Source of the DNA: an uncultured Flavobacteriaceae bacterium | GTDB taxonomy: Bacteria; Bacteroidota; Bacteroidia; Flavobacteriales; Flavobacteriaceae | Length of the DNA: 64,000 nucleotides | Assembly: GCA_947493175.1 (NCBI GenBank) | Contig: CANLQD010000008.1 | Coordinates: 171,941 to 235,940 of the forward strand | Reading direction: 5' to 3' | Part shown: positions 53,560 to 62,404 of the stretch, piece by piece | Layout: every line of letters begins with the position of its first letter | Numbering within the stretch: the first letter of the stretch is position 1 | Notes under the pieces: model-generated | What the model was told of the DNA's origin: nothing | The model's database searches: none | Seen by the model: only the letters and a program-made list of their open reading frames with translations | Made by a program: the position numbers and the translations under genes

Positions 53560-55466
53560 ACATCTGATTTTAAAACGATCTTGGAGGCGTCGTATTTGAC
53601 CACTTTTTTCATAAAATCGCGGTACTCCGCATAATCCGATTTGGAAAACTCACCTTGCTTCATCGCAAAAGTTCTTCTCAAGACCAGTTGATCATCTTGT
53701 TTTTCCACCGTGAAGTTATAGGTGCCGAATTTATTCTCCAGACGTATACTTTCAGGTATTGCTTCCACAGTAAAACCCTCCGGTATCTTAATCTGAAATT
53801 CGTCCTCATCTAAAAAACCTCTTTGAATTTCAAAGGGAAGCTTGCGACTGCGATACCGTTTGGGAACATCTGTAATTCTATTAAAGGCATTTGGTGAAAA
53901 TAGCAACCTATCATTTGCTTTTGAGGCATAATTGACCGCCGAAATTTTTAGTTTCTCCCCGAACTCGATCGTTGTCCTATTATTTTCAAATTGAAAATCA
54001 TCGATTACCAAGTTATTCACATTTTCCCAACTTCTTTTGTAATAATTGGTAATGACCTCCTTGGTTTGATCTTCTAGACCAAACCGATTATCGTACTGTA
54101 TACCTTTGGTTTTCCTGGTAACTTCTCCAATGATCCCCCCATTTGCCGTAATTTGGTATATCGCTGTTGTATTTTGATAATTTTCAGCATTGTCATAGGT
54201 TACGGTGCGTACTACTTCACCACCATCAGGTTTAATGACCAGCACTTTTCGGCCATCGGTAAAATCCCCAACGAATCCAAAGGGATGGGATTGGGAGGTA
54301 CAATCTATCCAATAATATTTACCTTGGTATGGAATTGCAAGAATTACATGATTGCCTTGGGCCAAATCAGGAAAATCCTCTTCAAAATCAACTTTTTCGG
54401 AGCCAGCCTCTACATGGGTATAGAACGCCTCCACGGATACCGCGTTTAAAAGCGCTTTTGTATAATTCGAAAGCCCTTTGCAATCCCCATATTTTAAACG
54501 ATCTACTTCGATGGCGTTAATCGGCTGAATACCGCCGATTCCGACTTGAACACTTATGTAACGTGTATTTTCCTGCACATACTTATAAATGATTTTTGCT
54601 TTTTCCAAATCATCCTCAACACCGCTCACCAGTGATTTCGCCATCTGAACGGTAGCTGGCGAAAGCTCGTCGCGCCCCTGTAAAAGATTGGTATACATCC
54701 AACGACCTAGGTCGTTCCAATCATGAATCTCGGCTTTAAACCCTCCGTACGTGAATTTTACGGGTCGGATTAAGATCGCAGGAGCCATCTTTTGAATACC
54801 AGGGCAGAGGCTTTCTTTTGTAATACTTTGCAAATTCACAGCCTCATAAGCGATGGAGGTAAGAGATTCCTTTTTTTCAACAGAATAGCCTTCAAAATTT
54901 TTTTCTTTAATAGCAGGTTTCATATCGGGTGAAGCTACTTTGATAATCAACCTGTTTCGCTCCGTACTTACCATAAAGTCTTCCAGAAAACTCCAATAAG
55001 AAACCAACTCCCCCGTGTTTCTGGTCTGCACCTCACTTCGGATTTCTATGGTGTAAGGGTATGAAACCGGTGTGTAAGGATAATATTTGACCCTAGAATC
55101 GGAGTAAAGGGTACTGCCATCGACCGCGCTTACATCCTTAAATTTTTTTTCCTTGATCTTCTCTAATTCGTTCCCCATTTGATCGTATACGACCGCTTCG
55201 ATATTCCTTACCTTTCTTGCATTATCATACCCGACATACATTAAAGCGTGTTTATCGCCCTTAGCATTGAGAACAGTGACCACTTTCGTACGTTTTATAA
55301 CCATTTGTTCTTGGGACTGAATGTCTATGGAAAGCTCATCTAGACGAACTACGGCATTGGCGTTCGAAGTCAGGCTTTTATCGAGAAGAAGGGTGGTATA
55401 ATTAGGGTCTTGTGCACTGGATACGACAAGACAGAGGAGAGAACTTACAATAAAAAGAAAACGCAT
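53556..55466 (-). CDS. DUF3857 transglutaminase-like protein, active-site intact
   Basis: A 636-residue exported protein (signal peptide ending SSAQD) with a DUF3857 domain followed by a transglutaminase-like domain. The catalytic Cys (KYGDCKGLSN), His (GNHVILAIPY) and Asp (YYWIDCTSQ) are all present. The C-terminal region is beta-rich. It and the downstream copy overlap by 4 bases and look like a duplicated pair, of which only this one keeps the triad. The cellular role is not known. Confidence 0.8.
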   Translation of the reverse strand: MRFLFIVSSLLCLVVSSAQDPNYTTLLLDKSLTSNANAVVRLDELSIDIQSQEQMVIKRTKVVTVLNAKGDKHALMYVGYDNARKVRNIEAVVYDQMGNELEKIKEKKFKDVSAVDGSTLYSDSRVKYYPYTPVSYPYTIEIRSEVQTRNTGELVSYWSFLEDFMVSTERNRLIIKVASPDMKPAIKEKNFEGYSVEKKESLTSIAYEAVNLQSITKESLCPGIQKMAPAILIRPVKFTYGGFKAEIHDWNDLGRWMYTNLLQGRDELSPATVQMAKSLVSGVEDDLEKAKIIYKYVQENTRYISVQVGIGGIQPINAIEVDRLKYGDCKGLSNYTKALLNAVSVEAFYTHVEAGSEKVDFEEDFPDLAQGNHVILAIPYQGKYYWIDCTSQSHPFGFVGDFTDGRKVLVIKPDGGEVVRTVTYDNAENYQNTTAIYQITANGGIIGEVTRKTKGIQYDNRFGLEDQTKEVITNYYKRSWENVNNLVIDDFQFENNRTTIEFGEKLKISAVNYASKANDRLLFSPNAFNRITDVPKRYRSRKLPFEIQRGFLDEDEFQIKIPEGFTVEAIPESIRLENKFGTYNFTVEKQDDQLVLRRTFAMKQGEFSKSDYAEYRDFMKKVVKYDASKIVLKSDV

Positions 55467-55543
55467 TGGGTTTGGTTTGGTACTACTTATGGAATGGTCA
55501 ATTCCTTCATTTCGTGCGTAAAACTACAAAATAAATGTTAAGA

Positions 55544-55996
55544 TTACTCCTTGTTTTTGGTATCTACGATAATCGTCACCGGACCATCGTTCAACAGCGC
55601 CACTTTCATATCGGCACCGAATATGCCAGCTCCTACCTTTCGGCCCAGATCGGTTTCCAATTGTCTTTTGAACGCCTCATATAGCGGAACGGCCGTATCG
55701 GGTTTGGCCGCCTTGATGTAAGAAGGTCTATTTCCTTTTTTAGTTGAGGCGTGCAAGGTAAATTGACTCACTACAATGACATTTCCTCCAATATCTAACA
55801 GCGATTTATTCATTATCCCATCTGCATCATTGAAAATTCGAAGATGGACCGTTTTTCTTGATAACCACTCGATGTCTTGCTGTGTATCGGAATCTTCTAT
55901 GCCCAACAATATGAGGAGGCCGTTTTCGATTTGCGAAACAACTTCCCCAGCTACGGTAACGCTTGCTTCCGTAACTCTCTGAATTACTGCTCTCAT
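55544..55996 (-). CDS. dtd: D-aminoacyl-tRNA deacylase
   Basis: A 150-residue enzyme hydrolysing D-amino acids from tRNA. Motifs: MRAVIQRVTEASVTV at the N-terminus, SQFTLHAST in the active-site region and GxF-like GIFGADMKVALLNDGPVTIIVD near the end. Length is normal. It is 76 bases upstream of the DUF3857 pair and downstream of rsgA on the same strand. Confidence 0.94.
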   Translation of the reverse strand: MRAVIQRVTEASVTVAGEVVSQIENGLLILLGIEDSDTQQDIEWLSRKTVHLRIFNDADGIMNKSLLDIGGNVIVVSQFTLHASTKKGNRPSYIKAAKPDTAVPLYEAFKRQLETDLGRKVGAGIFGADMKVALLNDGPVTIIVDTKNKE

Positions 55997-56145
55997 AACT
56001 GTTTATTAGACCTATAACGGCGATTTGGCAATTTGTAGCACCTTATTTTTTCGCAACCGCACCGTTATGGCCAAAATTTTCCTGAAACCGACTATCCCCG
56101 GAGACAGAACCGTCGAGGAACTGTTAATGTCAAACCCACAGGTCA

Positions 56146-57102
56146 TCATAAACGCTTTGCCTGGTGCTCGTCTACCCGATAGGCACTTTCCTCCCCGCTT
56201 ACCATTTGAACATAGCTCTTATAGCGGCTCCATGAAACCTTATCTTCGTCCAATGCACGCTTTACAGCACAGTGGGGTTCATCGATATGTAGACAATTGT
56301 TGAACTTACATTCACTCTTCAACTCAAAAAACTCTGGAAAGTAGTCGCCAATTTCCTCTTTTTCCATATCTACGACCCCAAAACCCTTGATACCCGGGGT
56401 ATCAATGATCCGGGCCCCGAAACTTAGGTCGTACATCTCGGCAAACGTGGTGGTATGCTGTCCCTGCATATGTTGATCCGAGATTTCGGCGGTCTTCAAT
56501 TTCAGGGTGGGTTCAAGCGCATTTACCAGCGTAGATTTACCCACTCCGGAATGCCCTGCGAACAGACTGATCTTGTCCTTCATTAACTCTTTCACCTCCT
56601 CTATATGCGTGCCTGTTAGGGCAGAAATACCTATACAAGTATACCCTATACTGCGGTACAAAGACGCCAAATACTTTATTTCGGCAAGTTCCTCTTGGCT
56701 ATAGGTATCGATTTTATTGAACAGCAAAACGACTGGAATGTCGTAAGCTTCCGCGGTGGCCAAAAAACGATCTATGAAAATAGTATAGGTCTTCGGGTTG
56801 TTCAAGGTAACCATCAAGAATACCTGATCTAAGTTCACGGCAATGATATGGGTTTGCTTCGATAGATTGACCGATTTTCTGATAATGTAGTTTTTACGTT
56901 CCTCAATATCAGAGATGACACCTACTGTTTCGTCACCGACCGTTTCCAACTCAAATTCTACATTATCCCCAACGGCAACGGGATTGGTACTTTTGATGCC
57001 ACGAATGCGAAACTTCCCTTTGATACGGCATTCGTAAAAGGTACCCTTTTCCGTTTTCACGGTATACCAACTGCCCGTAGATTTGTATACTTTGCCTTTC
57101 AT
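56146..57102 (-). CDS. rsgA: ribosome biogenesis GTPase RsgA
   Basis: A circularly permuted GTPase of 318 residues that matures the 30S subunit. The OB domain (MKGKVYKSTGSWYTVKTEKGTFYECRIKGKFR) is followed by the permuted motifs NKID (G4), SALTG (G5), GHSGVGKSTLVNAL (G1) and DTPGIKGFG (G3), and a C-terminal zinc site (CKFNNCLHIDEPHCAVK). The start at 57102 is preferred to the open frame start 21 codons upstream, which adds a nonconserved leader. Confidence 0.92.
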   Translation of the reverse strand: MKGKVYKSTGSWYTVKTEKGTFYECRIKGKFRIRGIKSTNPVAVGDNVEFELETVGDETVGVISDIEERKNYIIRKSVNLSKQTHIIAVNLDQVFLMVTLNNPKTYTIFIDRFLATAEAYDIPVVLLFNKIDTYSQEELAEIKYLASLYRSIGYTCIGISALTGTHIEEVKELMKDKISLFAGHSGVGKSTLVNALEPTLKLKTAEISDQHMQGQHTTTFAEMYDLSFGARIIDTPGIKGFGVVDMEKEEIGDYFPEFFELKSECKFNNCLHIDEPHCAVKRALDEDKVSWSRYKSYVQMVSGEESAYRVDEHQAKRL

Positions 57103-57332
57103 AGAGGGTGCGTTAAAACCCGAACCACAAAATAACGGTTTTTTAAGTACTTCCGAGGTCTTCATCGCGAAAAGAACTGACAGGCGGTATAATATAGCTA
57201 CCGTTATTCCCGTACCATCGTCTCCCCAAAATCCTGTATATTTTTAACCTAGCTCAAATTAACGATGGTAGATCTTTTAAAACCGCTTCTTAAGAGGTAA
57301 TTTAACAGATGAATAATCCTAAAACTAGTAAT

Positions 57333-57776
57333 ATGAGAAAGATTTCCTTGTTTGCATTAATTCTTTTTGCCTGCAGCTTTGAACTGTCAGCGCAACAGTA
57401 CAAAGTAATTACCAGTGTAGAATCAATAGTCCCCAACGGGTTGGGGCGCTCTCGCATCGTAGACGCGCAGGAGGAGAAAGACTTTGAGTCGTATACTTCG
57501 ACCCAGACCGAGGAGGACAACACTAGAAATAAATCTAAGCGTAAAGACATCCGTGTCAAGAACTTTGAAGAGACCAAATTGTTGAATTTTTACAACATTG
57601 GGGGAATCCGTTTTCAAAATATAGCAGCGAACGATGCGGTAATCAGTTCAAAAATCAATGCATTGGTCGAAGCTGGCTGGGAATTGGCATTCGTTGTAAG
57701 CGGTGTAGAGAGTAATTCGGGAACCGATGACGGGCAAGGTATTTTCATTACTCGTTATATCTTTAAAAAAGAATAG
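57333..57776 (+). CDS. secreted hypothetical protein
   Basis: A protein of about 147 residues with a signal peptide (MRKISLFALILFACSFELSAQ). The mature part is beta-rich in the second half (NFYNIGGIRFQNIAANDAVISSKINALVEAGWELAFVVSGVESN) and carries an acidic and basic linker before it. I do not recognise the family. I start at the second Met (57333), where the signal sequence begins. Confidence 0.55.
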   Translation: MRKISLFALILFACSFELSAQQYKVITSVESIVPNGLGRSRIVDAQEEKDFESYTSTQTEEDNTRNKSKRKDIRVKNFEETKLLNFYNIGGIRFQNIAANDAVISSKINALVEAGWELAFVVSGVESNSGTDDGQGIFITRYIFKKE

Positions 57777-57794
57777 GATCCAGCTACTAAAAAA

Positions 57795-57820
57795 GCCATC
57801 CAAAAAGTCTTGTGGATGGC
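57795..57820. terminator. bidirectional terminator between convergent genes
   Basis: GCCATCCA (57795-57802) pairs with TGGATGGC (57813-57820), flanked by A-rich and T-rich runs. It lies between the plus-strand secreted gene and the convergent aroA/DAHP synthase gene and would end both transcripts. Confidence 0.65.
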
Positions 57821-57845
57821 CTTTCACTTTTTTAAAACGGAAAAC

Positions 57846-58928
57846 TTATGCTTTAATGATTTTCTCTTGATGATTGATCGATTCTTGATGTATTGCTTTG
57901 AACATTTTCAAAACGAATTCCTCGCTCAATCCTTTCGTTTCACCTTCTAAAATCATGGCTCCCAAAATCTGGTTCCATCGATTTGATTGGAGTACCGCCA
58001 CATTTTTCTGCTTTTTCAATTGTCCGATACCATCGGAAACCTTCATTCGCTTCCCCAATGTATCGATCAGCTGGTGGTCCAAAATATCGATTTGGGCCCT
58101 TAGGTTGCTCAACTTGCTATTGTATTCGGCCTCACTATCGCTTTCTTTTCGTATTCTCAAGTCTGTCATAATCTGTACCAATCGATCTGGGGTTACTTGT
58201 TGTGCCGCATCGCTCCAAGCATTATCCGGATCGTGATGGGTTTCGATCATGAGTCCGTCGAAATTCAGGTCCAGCGCCGTCTGCGAAACATCAAAAATCA
58301 TATCGCGTTTTCCTGTAATGTGCGACGGGTCGTTGATGATCGGCAAATCTGGAAATCGGGTCTGCAGGTCAATGGCCAGCTGCCATTCAGGAATATTTCG
58401 ATACTTTGTCTTCTCATAAGAAGAGAAACCTCGATGAATGACGCCCAGCTTCTTGATGTTCGCCGTATGCAAACGCTCTACAGCTCCGAGCCAAAGTGAC
58501 AAATCGGGATTCACGGGGTTTTTGATCAAAACTACCTTATCGGTACCTTCGAGGGCATCTGCGATCTCTTGCACAATGAAGGGGCTCACAGTAGACCGCG
58601 CTCCTATCCACAACAAATCAATATCGTGTTCCAAAGCCAATTCTACATGCGCGCGGTTCGCGACTTCGGTGGCAGTTTTTAATCCGGTCTCTTCCTTTAC
58701 CTTTTGAAGCCATTTTAACCCCAAAGCACCTACTCCTTCAAAATTGCCAGGCCGTGTACGGGGCTTCCAGATACCTGCGCGGTAATAATTTACATCGGTG
58801 TCTTTTAGTTCATTGGCAATTCGCATTACCTGTGCTTCGGTTTCTGCACTGCAGGGGCCAGCGATTACCAGAGGATGATCTAATCCCATGTCATCTAACC
58901 ATGACCTCATTTCTTTGGTGTTCTCCAT
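57846..58928 (-). CDS. bifunctional DAHP synthase / chorismate mutase
   Basis: A 360-residue fusion. Residues 1-260 are a type Ib-like 3-deoxy-D-arabino-heptulosonate-7-phosphate synthase (VIAGPCSAET, YRAGIWKPRTRPGNFEGVG, KNPVNPDLSLW, NDPSHITGKRD). Residues 270-360 are an AroQ-type chorismate mutase (LRAQIDILDHQLIDTLGKRMKVSDGIGQLKKQKN). The two activities bracket the pathway to prephenate. It is the last gene of the aromatic operon. Confidence 0.93.
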   Translation of the reverse strand: MENTKEMRSWLDDMGLDHPLVIAGPCSAETEAQVMRIANELKDTDVNYYRAGIWKPRTRPGNFEGVGALGLKWLQKVKEETGLKTATEVANRAHVELALEHDIDLLWIGARSTVSPFIVQEIADALEGTDKVVLIKNPVNPDLSLWLGAVERLHTANIKKLGVIHRGFSSYEKTKYRNIPEWQLAIDLQTRFPDLPIINDPSHITGKRDMIFDVSQTALDLNFDGLMIETHHDPDNAWSDAAQQVTPDRLVQIMTDLRIRKESDSEAEYNSKLSNLRAQIDILDHQLIDTLGKRMKVSDGIGQLKKQKNVAVLQSNRWNQILGAMILEGETKGLSEEFVLKMFKAIHQESINHQEKIIKA

Positions 58929-59012
58929 TTTTATTTGGTTTAATTTTTACGTTCGCTCTTGTTTATTTATTTCATTATCGATCCATTTTAAAGACCGGTT
59001 TTTGTTGTTCCA

Positions 59013-59873
59013 TTACTTTTTGTTGAGTGGTATCCCGTTCAGAATTTCCTTGATCTTGTTGGTATTGTCCATCTCCTTATAAATTCCGTCATAATCGCCC
59101 TTTAGCATCAAATCCCTGAACGCCTCTAGATTGCTGATGTACTCTTCCAGCGTTTCGATAACGTTTTCCTTGTTTTGCTCAAAAATGGGTGTCCACATAG
59201 CCGGGGAACTTTTGGCCAGTCGCACTGTGCTTTCGAATCCACTACCCGCCATGTCAAAAATATCACGTTCGTTCTTTTCTTTTTCAATCACGGTTTTCCC
59301 CAACATAAAGGAACTGATGTGTGACAGATGCGACACATATGCAATGTGCTTGTCATGTGCCTCGGGATTCATATAGCGAATGCGCATTCCCATATCCTGA
59401 AACAGCTCCAAGGTTTTTTCCTGTAGCTTAAATGCTGTTTTTTCTACCTCGCAGATGATGTTGGTCTTTCCTTCATACAAGCCTTCCATAGCCGCTGATG
59501 GTCCCGAAAACTCGGTTCCCGCTATCGGATGGCAGGCCAAATAATTACGTCTTTTCGGGTGGGCTTCCAAGGTTTTACAGATTAAACTTTTGGTAGACCC
59601 CCCATCGAATACCACACAATCATCGTTTACGACATCCAAGATATGAGGAAGCTCGCTTACCAATACATCTACCGGAATACATACAATTACCATATCGGCG
59701 ATTGCCAGTTGGTCATAGTTCGCAACTGCATCAATCAATTCCAAATCCAACGCTTCGGCAAGGTGCGCTTCACTTTTATCAATCCCATGAATTTTGGCAG
59801 TGGGTCGCAAGCGCTTGATATCCCGTGCGAAGGACCCTCCTATAAGACCGATACCAATAATGAATACATTCAT
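59013..59873 (-). CDS. tyrA: prephenate dehydrogenase (tyrosine branch)
   Basis: A 286-residue NAD(P)-dependent dehydrogenase turning prephenate into 4-hydroxyphenylpyruvate. Rossmann motif GIGLIGGSFARDIKR at the N-terminus; VFDGGSTKSLI and CHPIAGTEFSGPSAA are hallmark segments. Length is normal for the single-domain form. It lies 84 bases upstream of the DAHP synthase gene on the same strand. Confidence 0.9.
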   Translation of the reverse strand: MNVFIIGIGLIGGSFARDIKRLRPTAKIHGIDKSEAHLAEALDLELIDAVANYDQLAIADMVIVCIPVDVLVSELPHILDVVNDDCVVFDGGSTKSLICKTLEAHPKRRNYLACHPIAGTEFSGPSAAMEGLYEGKTNIICEVEKTAFKLQEKTLELFQDMGMRIRYMNPEAHDKHIAYVSHLSHISSFMLGKTVIEKEKNERDIFDMAGSGFESTVRLAKSSPAMWTPIFEQNKENVIETLEEYISNLEAFRDLMLKGDYDGIYKEMDNTNKIKEILNGIPLNKK

Positions 59874-60057
59874 ATTTTTAGATGCTAGTATCTAGATAGT
59901 AGATGCTAGACTTTTGTATTGAAATCCTTTGGACTTTTCCAAGTTGCTACGAAATGGCGCTTTTTGAATCCATCCCATTTATATCTTTTCTTAGTTCGCT
60001 ATTGAACCTCACCGTTCTTCCACTTGACATCGTATTCTGTATATTCTTTTCCAGCTT

Positions 60058-61203
60058 CTAAAATCGTTCAATCGCTTCCCGAATCTTTTCTTCTTTTACA
60101 CAGAGTGAAAAGCGAATATAACCTTCTCCGTTGCTACCAAAAATGGTCCCTGGGGCTATAAAAATATTCTTGTCGTACAAAACGGCATCGATAAAGTCCT
60201 CCGCAGGGTCGCTACCTTTTGGCAACTGCGCCCAAACGAACATTCCTACGGCTTTGGGATCGTAGGTACAATTGAGTTTGTCCACCAATTCGAACATCAG
60301 GTTCCGTCGCGATTCATAGACTTTATCCAATTGCTCGAACCATTCTTTACCGCTTCTCAAGGCCGCTATTGCCCCTTTTTGTATGCCGTAGAACATCCCG
60401 GAGTCCATATTGCTCTTCACCTTTAAGATCGCATTGATATGCTCTGAACTCCCCAAGACCATCCCTACGCGCCAACCGGCCATATTAAAGGTCTTGCTCA
60501 ACGAATTGAGTTCTAGGGCAACCTCTTTGGAACCTTTCGCCGACAACATACTTATCGGATTTTTACTAAGCACAAAACTGTAAGGGTTGTCATTCACCAA
60601 TAAAATTTGGTTCCTTTTGGCAAAATCGACCAGCAGCTGCAATTTTTCCGCGCTTGCGGTGGCTCCTGTAGGCATATGCGGGTAGCTGACCCACATCAGT
60701 TTCACTTGGGATAGGTCGGTAGACTCCAAGTATTCCAAATCTGGGAACCATTCATTTTCCGCCGTAAGATTATACAATTTTGGGACACCCCCCACCAACT
60801 TGGTTACCGACATATAGGTAGGATATCCCGGATTCGGTATCAACACCTCATCTCCCTCGTTCAGAAAGGCCATGCTAATGTGCATGATCCCTTCTTTGGA
60901 CCCCATTAAGGGTAATACCTCGGTCTCCGATTGCATTGAAACGCCAAATTTGGACTTGTAAAAGTCGGCAATGGCCTGTCGCAATTGCGGTAGGCCCTGA
61001 TAACTTTGATATTGATGCGCGCCCATATCGGAAATCGATTCGGTAAAAGAAGCGATAACCGCTTCTGATGGTGCCAGATCGGGACTACCGATACCCATAT
61101 TAATGATAGGACGGCCTTCGGCGATGAGCCCTCTTACCTCGCGTAACTTTTTAGAGAAATAGTATTCCTCGACCGTATGTAAGCGATCTGCCGTACGTAT
61201 CAT
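60058..61203 (-). CDS. PLP-dependent aminotransferase
   Basis: A 381-residue fold-type I aminotransferase. Motifs: IGSPDLAPSEAVI, NPGYPTY, the PLP Lys in NSLSKTFNMAGWRVGMV, and RFSLCVKEEKI. Its location between prephenate dehydratase and prephenate dehydrogenase suggests it makes Phe and Tyr from their keto acids. It overlaps the dehydratase gene by 4 bases (ATGA type), so translation is coupled. Confidence 0.88.
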   Translation of the reverse strand: MIRTADRLHTVEEYYFSKKLREVRGLIAEGRPIINMGIGSPDLAPSEAVIASFTESISDMGAHQYQSYQGLPQLRQAIADFYKSKFGVSMQSETEVLPLMGSKEGIMHISMAFLNEGDEVLIPNPGYPTYMSVTKLVGGVPKLYNLTAENEWFPDLEYLESTDLSQVKLMWVSYPHMPTGATASAEKLQLLVDFAKRNQILLVNDNPYSFVLSKNPISMLSAKGSKEVALELNSLSKTFNMAGWRVGMVLGSSEHINAILKVKSNMDSGMFYGIQKGAIAALRSGKEWFEQLDKVYESRRNLMFELVDKLNCTYDPKAVGMFVWAQLPKGSDPAEDFIDAVLYDKNIFIAPGTIFGSNGEGYIRFSLCVKEEKIREAIERF

Positions 61204-62027
61204 ATTCGTGCATTTTTATACTCCCCGAGTACTTTAAAGTCTTCTGACATGATGCTCAAGAGCGATTTAGCCTTGTCAAAATACTCGTACCGGTCAAAGG
61301 TAATGTCGACAAAGAAGGCATATTTCCAAGGTGTTTCGATAATCGGAAGCGATTGTATCTTTGTCAAATTCAACAGGCAATCGCTCATCACATTCAGTAT
61401 CGTAGCCAAACTACCGCGTTTATGGTCGGTGACGAAGCGTATCGAAGCCTTATTGATTTCCTCTTTTGGCAACTCCTTATTTTTTGTCTTTACAATGATA
61501 AAACGGGTCGCATTATTTTTAATGGTCTGTATCTCCGGCGCTACGATGTCCAAATCGTATAAATCGGCCGCTACTTTTGGTGCGATGGCCGCAATACCTT
61601 TCAGTTTCTTCTCTTGGATCTGTTTGGCCGTTTCCGCAGTATCGGCATCCTCTACCAATTTAATATGGGGGTATGACCTAAAAAACTCCTTGCACTGTAA
61701 GAGTGCCATCGGATGCGAGCGTACCTCCTCGATGTCTTGCATGGCCTGACCTTTTAAGACCATCAAATTGTGATGAATATTGAGATAGTGTTCGCCAATA
61801 ATATGTAGTTGATGGTGATAGATGAGGGCATAATTCGGAATAATTGAACCGGCTATCGAATTTTCGATGGCCATGACCCCCTTATCCGCCGTACCATCTA
61901 AAAGACGGTGCACCAGCACATCGAACGACATACATTCGACCAAATCGGGGGTTTCTTCAAAATACTCCTGAACCACCTGGTGATGGTTGGACCCCCTGAT
62001 TCCCTGAATAGCTATTTTCAACTCCAT
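61200..62027 (-). CDS. pheA: prephenate dehydratase (phenylalanine branch)
   Basis: A 275-residue prephenate dehydratase. Residues 1-180 are the catalytic domain with IQGIRGSNHHQVVQEYF, the conserved ENSIAGSI and the TRFIIVKT motif at its end. Residues 195-275 are an ACT domain (LATILNVMSDCLLNLTKIQSLPI) that binds Phe for feedback inhibition. It is the first gene of the aromatic operon and is preceded by the attenuator at 62091-62213. Confidence 0.93.
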   Translation of the reverse strand: MELKIAIQGIRGSNHHQVVQEYFEETPDLVECMSFDVLVHRLLDGTADKGVMAIENSIAGSIIPNYALIYHHQLHIIGEHYLNIHHNLMVLKGQAMQDIEEVRSHPMALLQCKEFFRSYPHIKLVEDADTAETAKQIQEKKLKGIAAIAPKVAADLYDLDIVAPEIQTIKNNATRFIIVKTKNKELPKEEINKASIRFVTDHKRGSLATILNVMSDCLLNLTKIQSLPIIETPWKYAFFVDITFDRYEYFDKAKSLLSIMSEDFKVLGEYKNARI

Positions 62028-62096
62028 TTTTCGGTTGGTCTTTTAGTACGCTGCGCATTGCAATACAATAGTCTATAAGGCCATTGAACGAAAAAA

Positions 62097-62115
62097 GTCC
62101 CGCAAGATGCGGGAC
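62097..62115 (-). terminator. attenuator terminator hairpin upstream of pheA
   Basis: On the minus strand GTCCCGCA-tct-TGCGGGAC is an 8-bp stem with a three-base loop, followed by a run of T (plus strand A-run 62091-62096). It ends about 70 bases before the pheA start codon, inside the leader of the operon. A competing partner CGGGAC (62155-62150) lies upstream. Confidence 0.85.
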
Positions 62116-62141
62116 TTTATATCATATTACTTTTCAATATA

Positions 62142-62213
62142 CTATAACCGTCCCGTTTCACTTCTAAAAAAGAAGTAAAAATAAAAACCGTTATAAAAAT
62201 ACTGCTTACTCAT
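62142..62213 (-). CDS. Phe/Tyr-rich leader peptide of the pheA operon
   Basis: A 23-codon frame, ATG at 62213 to TAG at 62142, with the central run QYFYNGFYFYFFF: six Phe and four Tyr codons in 12 positions, four of the Phe being UUU-type. It ends 27 bases before the terminator stem. Codons for both end products of the operon in such a short frame are the signature of ribosome-stalling attenuation. The CGGGAC segment that can pair with the terminator's left arm is within its last codons. Confidence 0.85.
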   Translation of the reverse strand: MSKQYFYNGFYFYFFFRSETGRL

Positions 62214-62231
62214 TGTACACTTAAACTTTGG

Positions 62232-62261
62232 CTAAAGTAACAATTAAATTCAAAAATCAAA
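62232..62261 (-). promoter_or_regulatory. probable promoter of the pheA leader
   Basis: On the minus strand TTTG (62261-62258) is followed after 18 bases by TACTTTAG (62239-62232), a near match to the Bacteroidota -33/-7 pattern TTG-N19-TAnnTTTG. Transcription would begin a few bases before the leader-peptide ATG. Confidence 0.5.
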
Positions 62262-62379
62262 TTCCTTGTTCCTGTTTTTTTGTTTTTTTCTCTTTTGCCC
62301 GGTCTTTCTTATGGTATTCCCAGTCAAAATAGGTATTCGCTGCATATATCGAATTACGTTCTATATATGACAGATTGTT

Positions 62380-62387
62380 TACTTTTG
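62380..62387 (+). promoter_or_regulatory. promoter -7 box of gldA
   Basis: TACTTTTG matches the TAnnTTTG consensus and lies 18 bases before the gldA start codon. A clear -33 TTG is not seen. Confidence 0.4.
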
Positions 62388-62404
62388 GGCAAAATAACAA
62401 AAGC

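Noticed and set aside
62257..62400. Frame ending KKTKKQEQGI on the minus strand between the pheA leader and gldA
   Set aside because: It has no ATG start in the non-overlapping part and its upstream part lies inside gldA; the Lys-rich end comes from the T-rich DNA.
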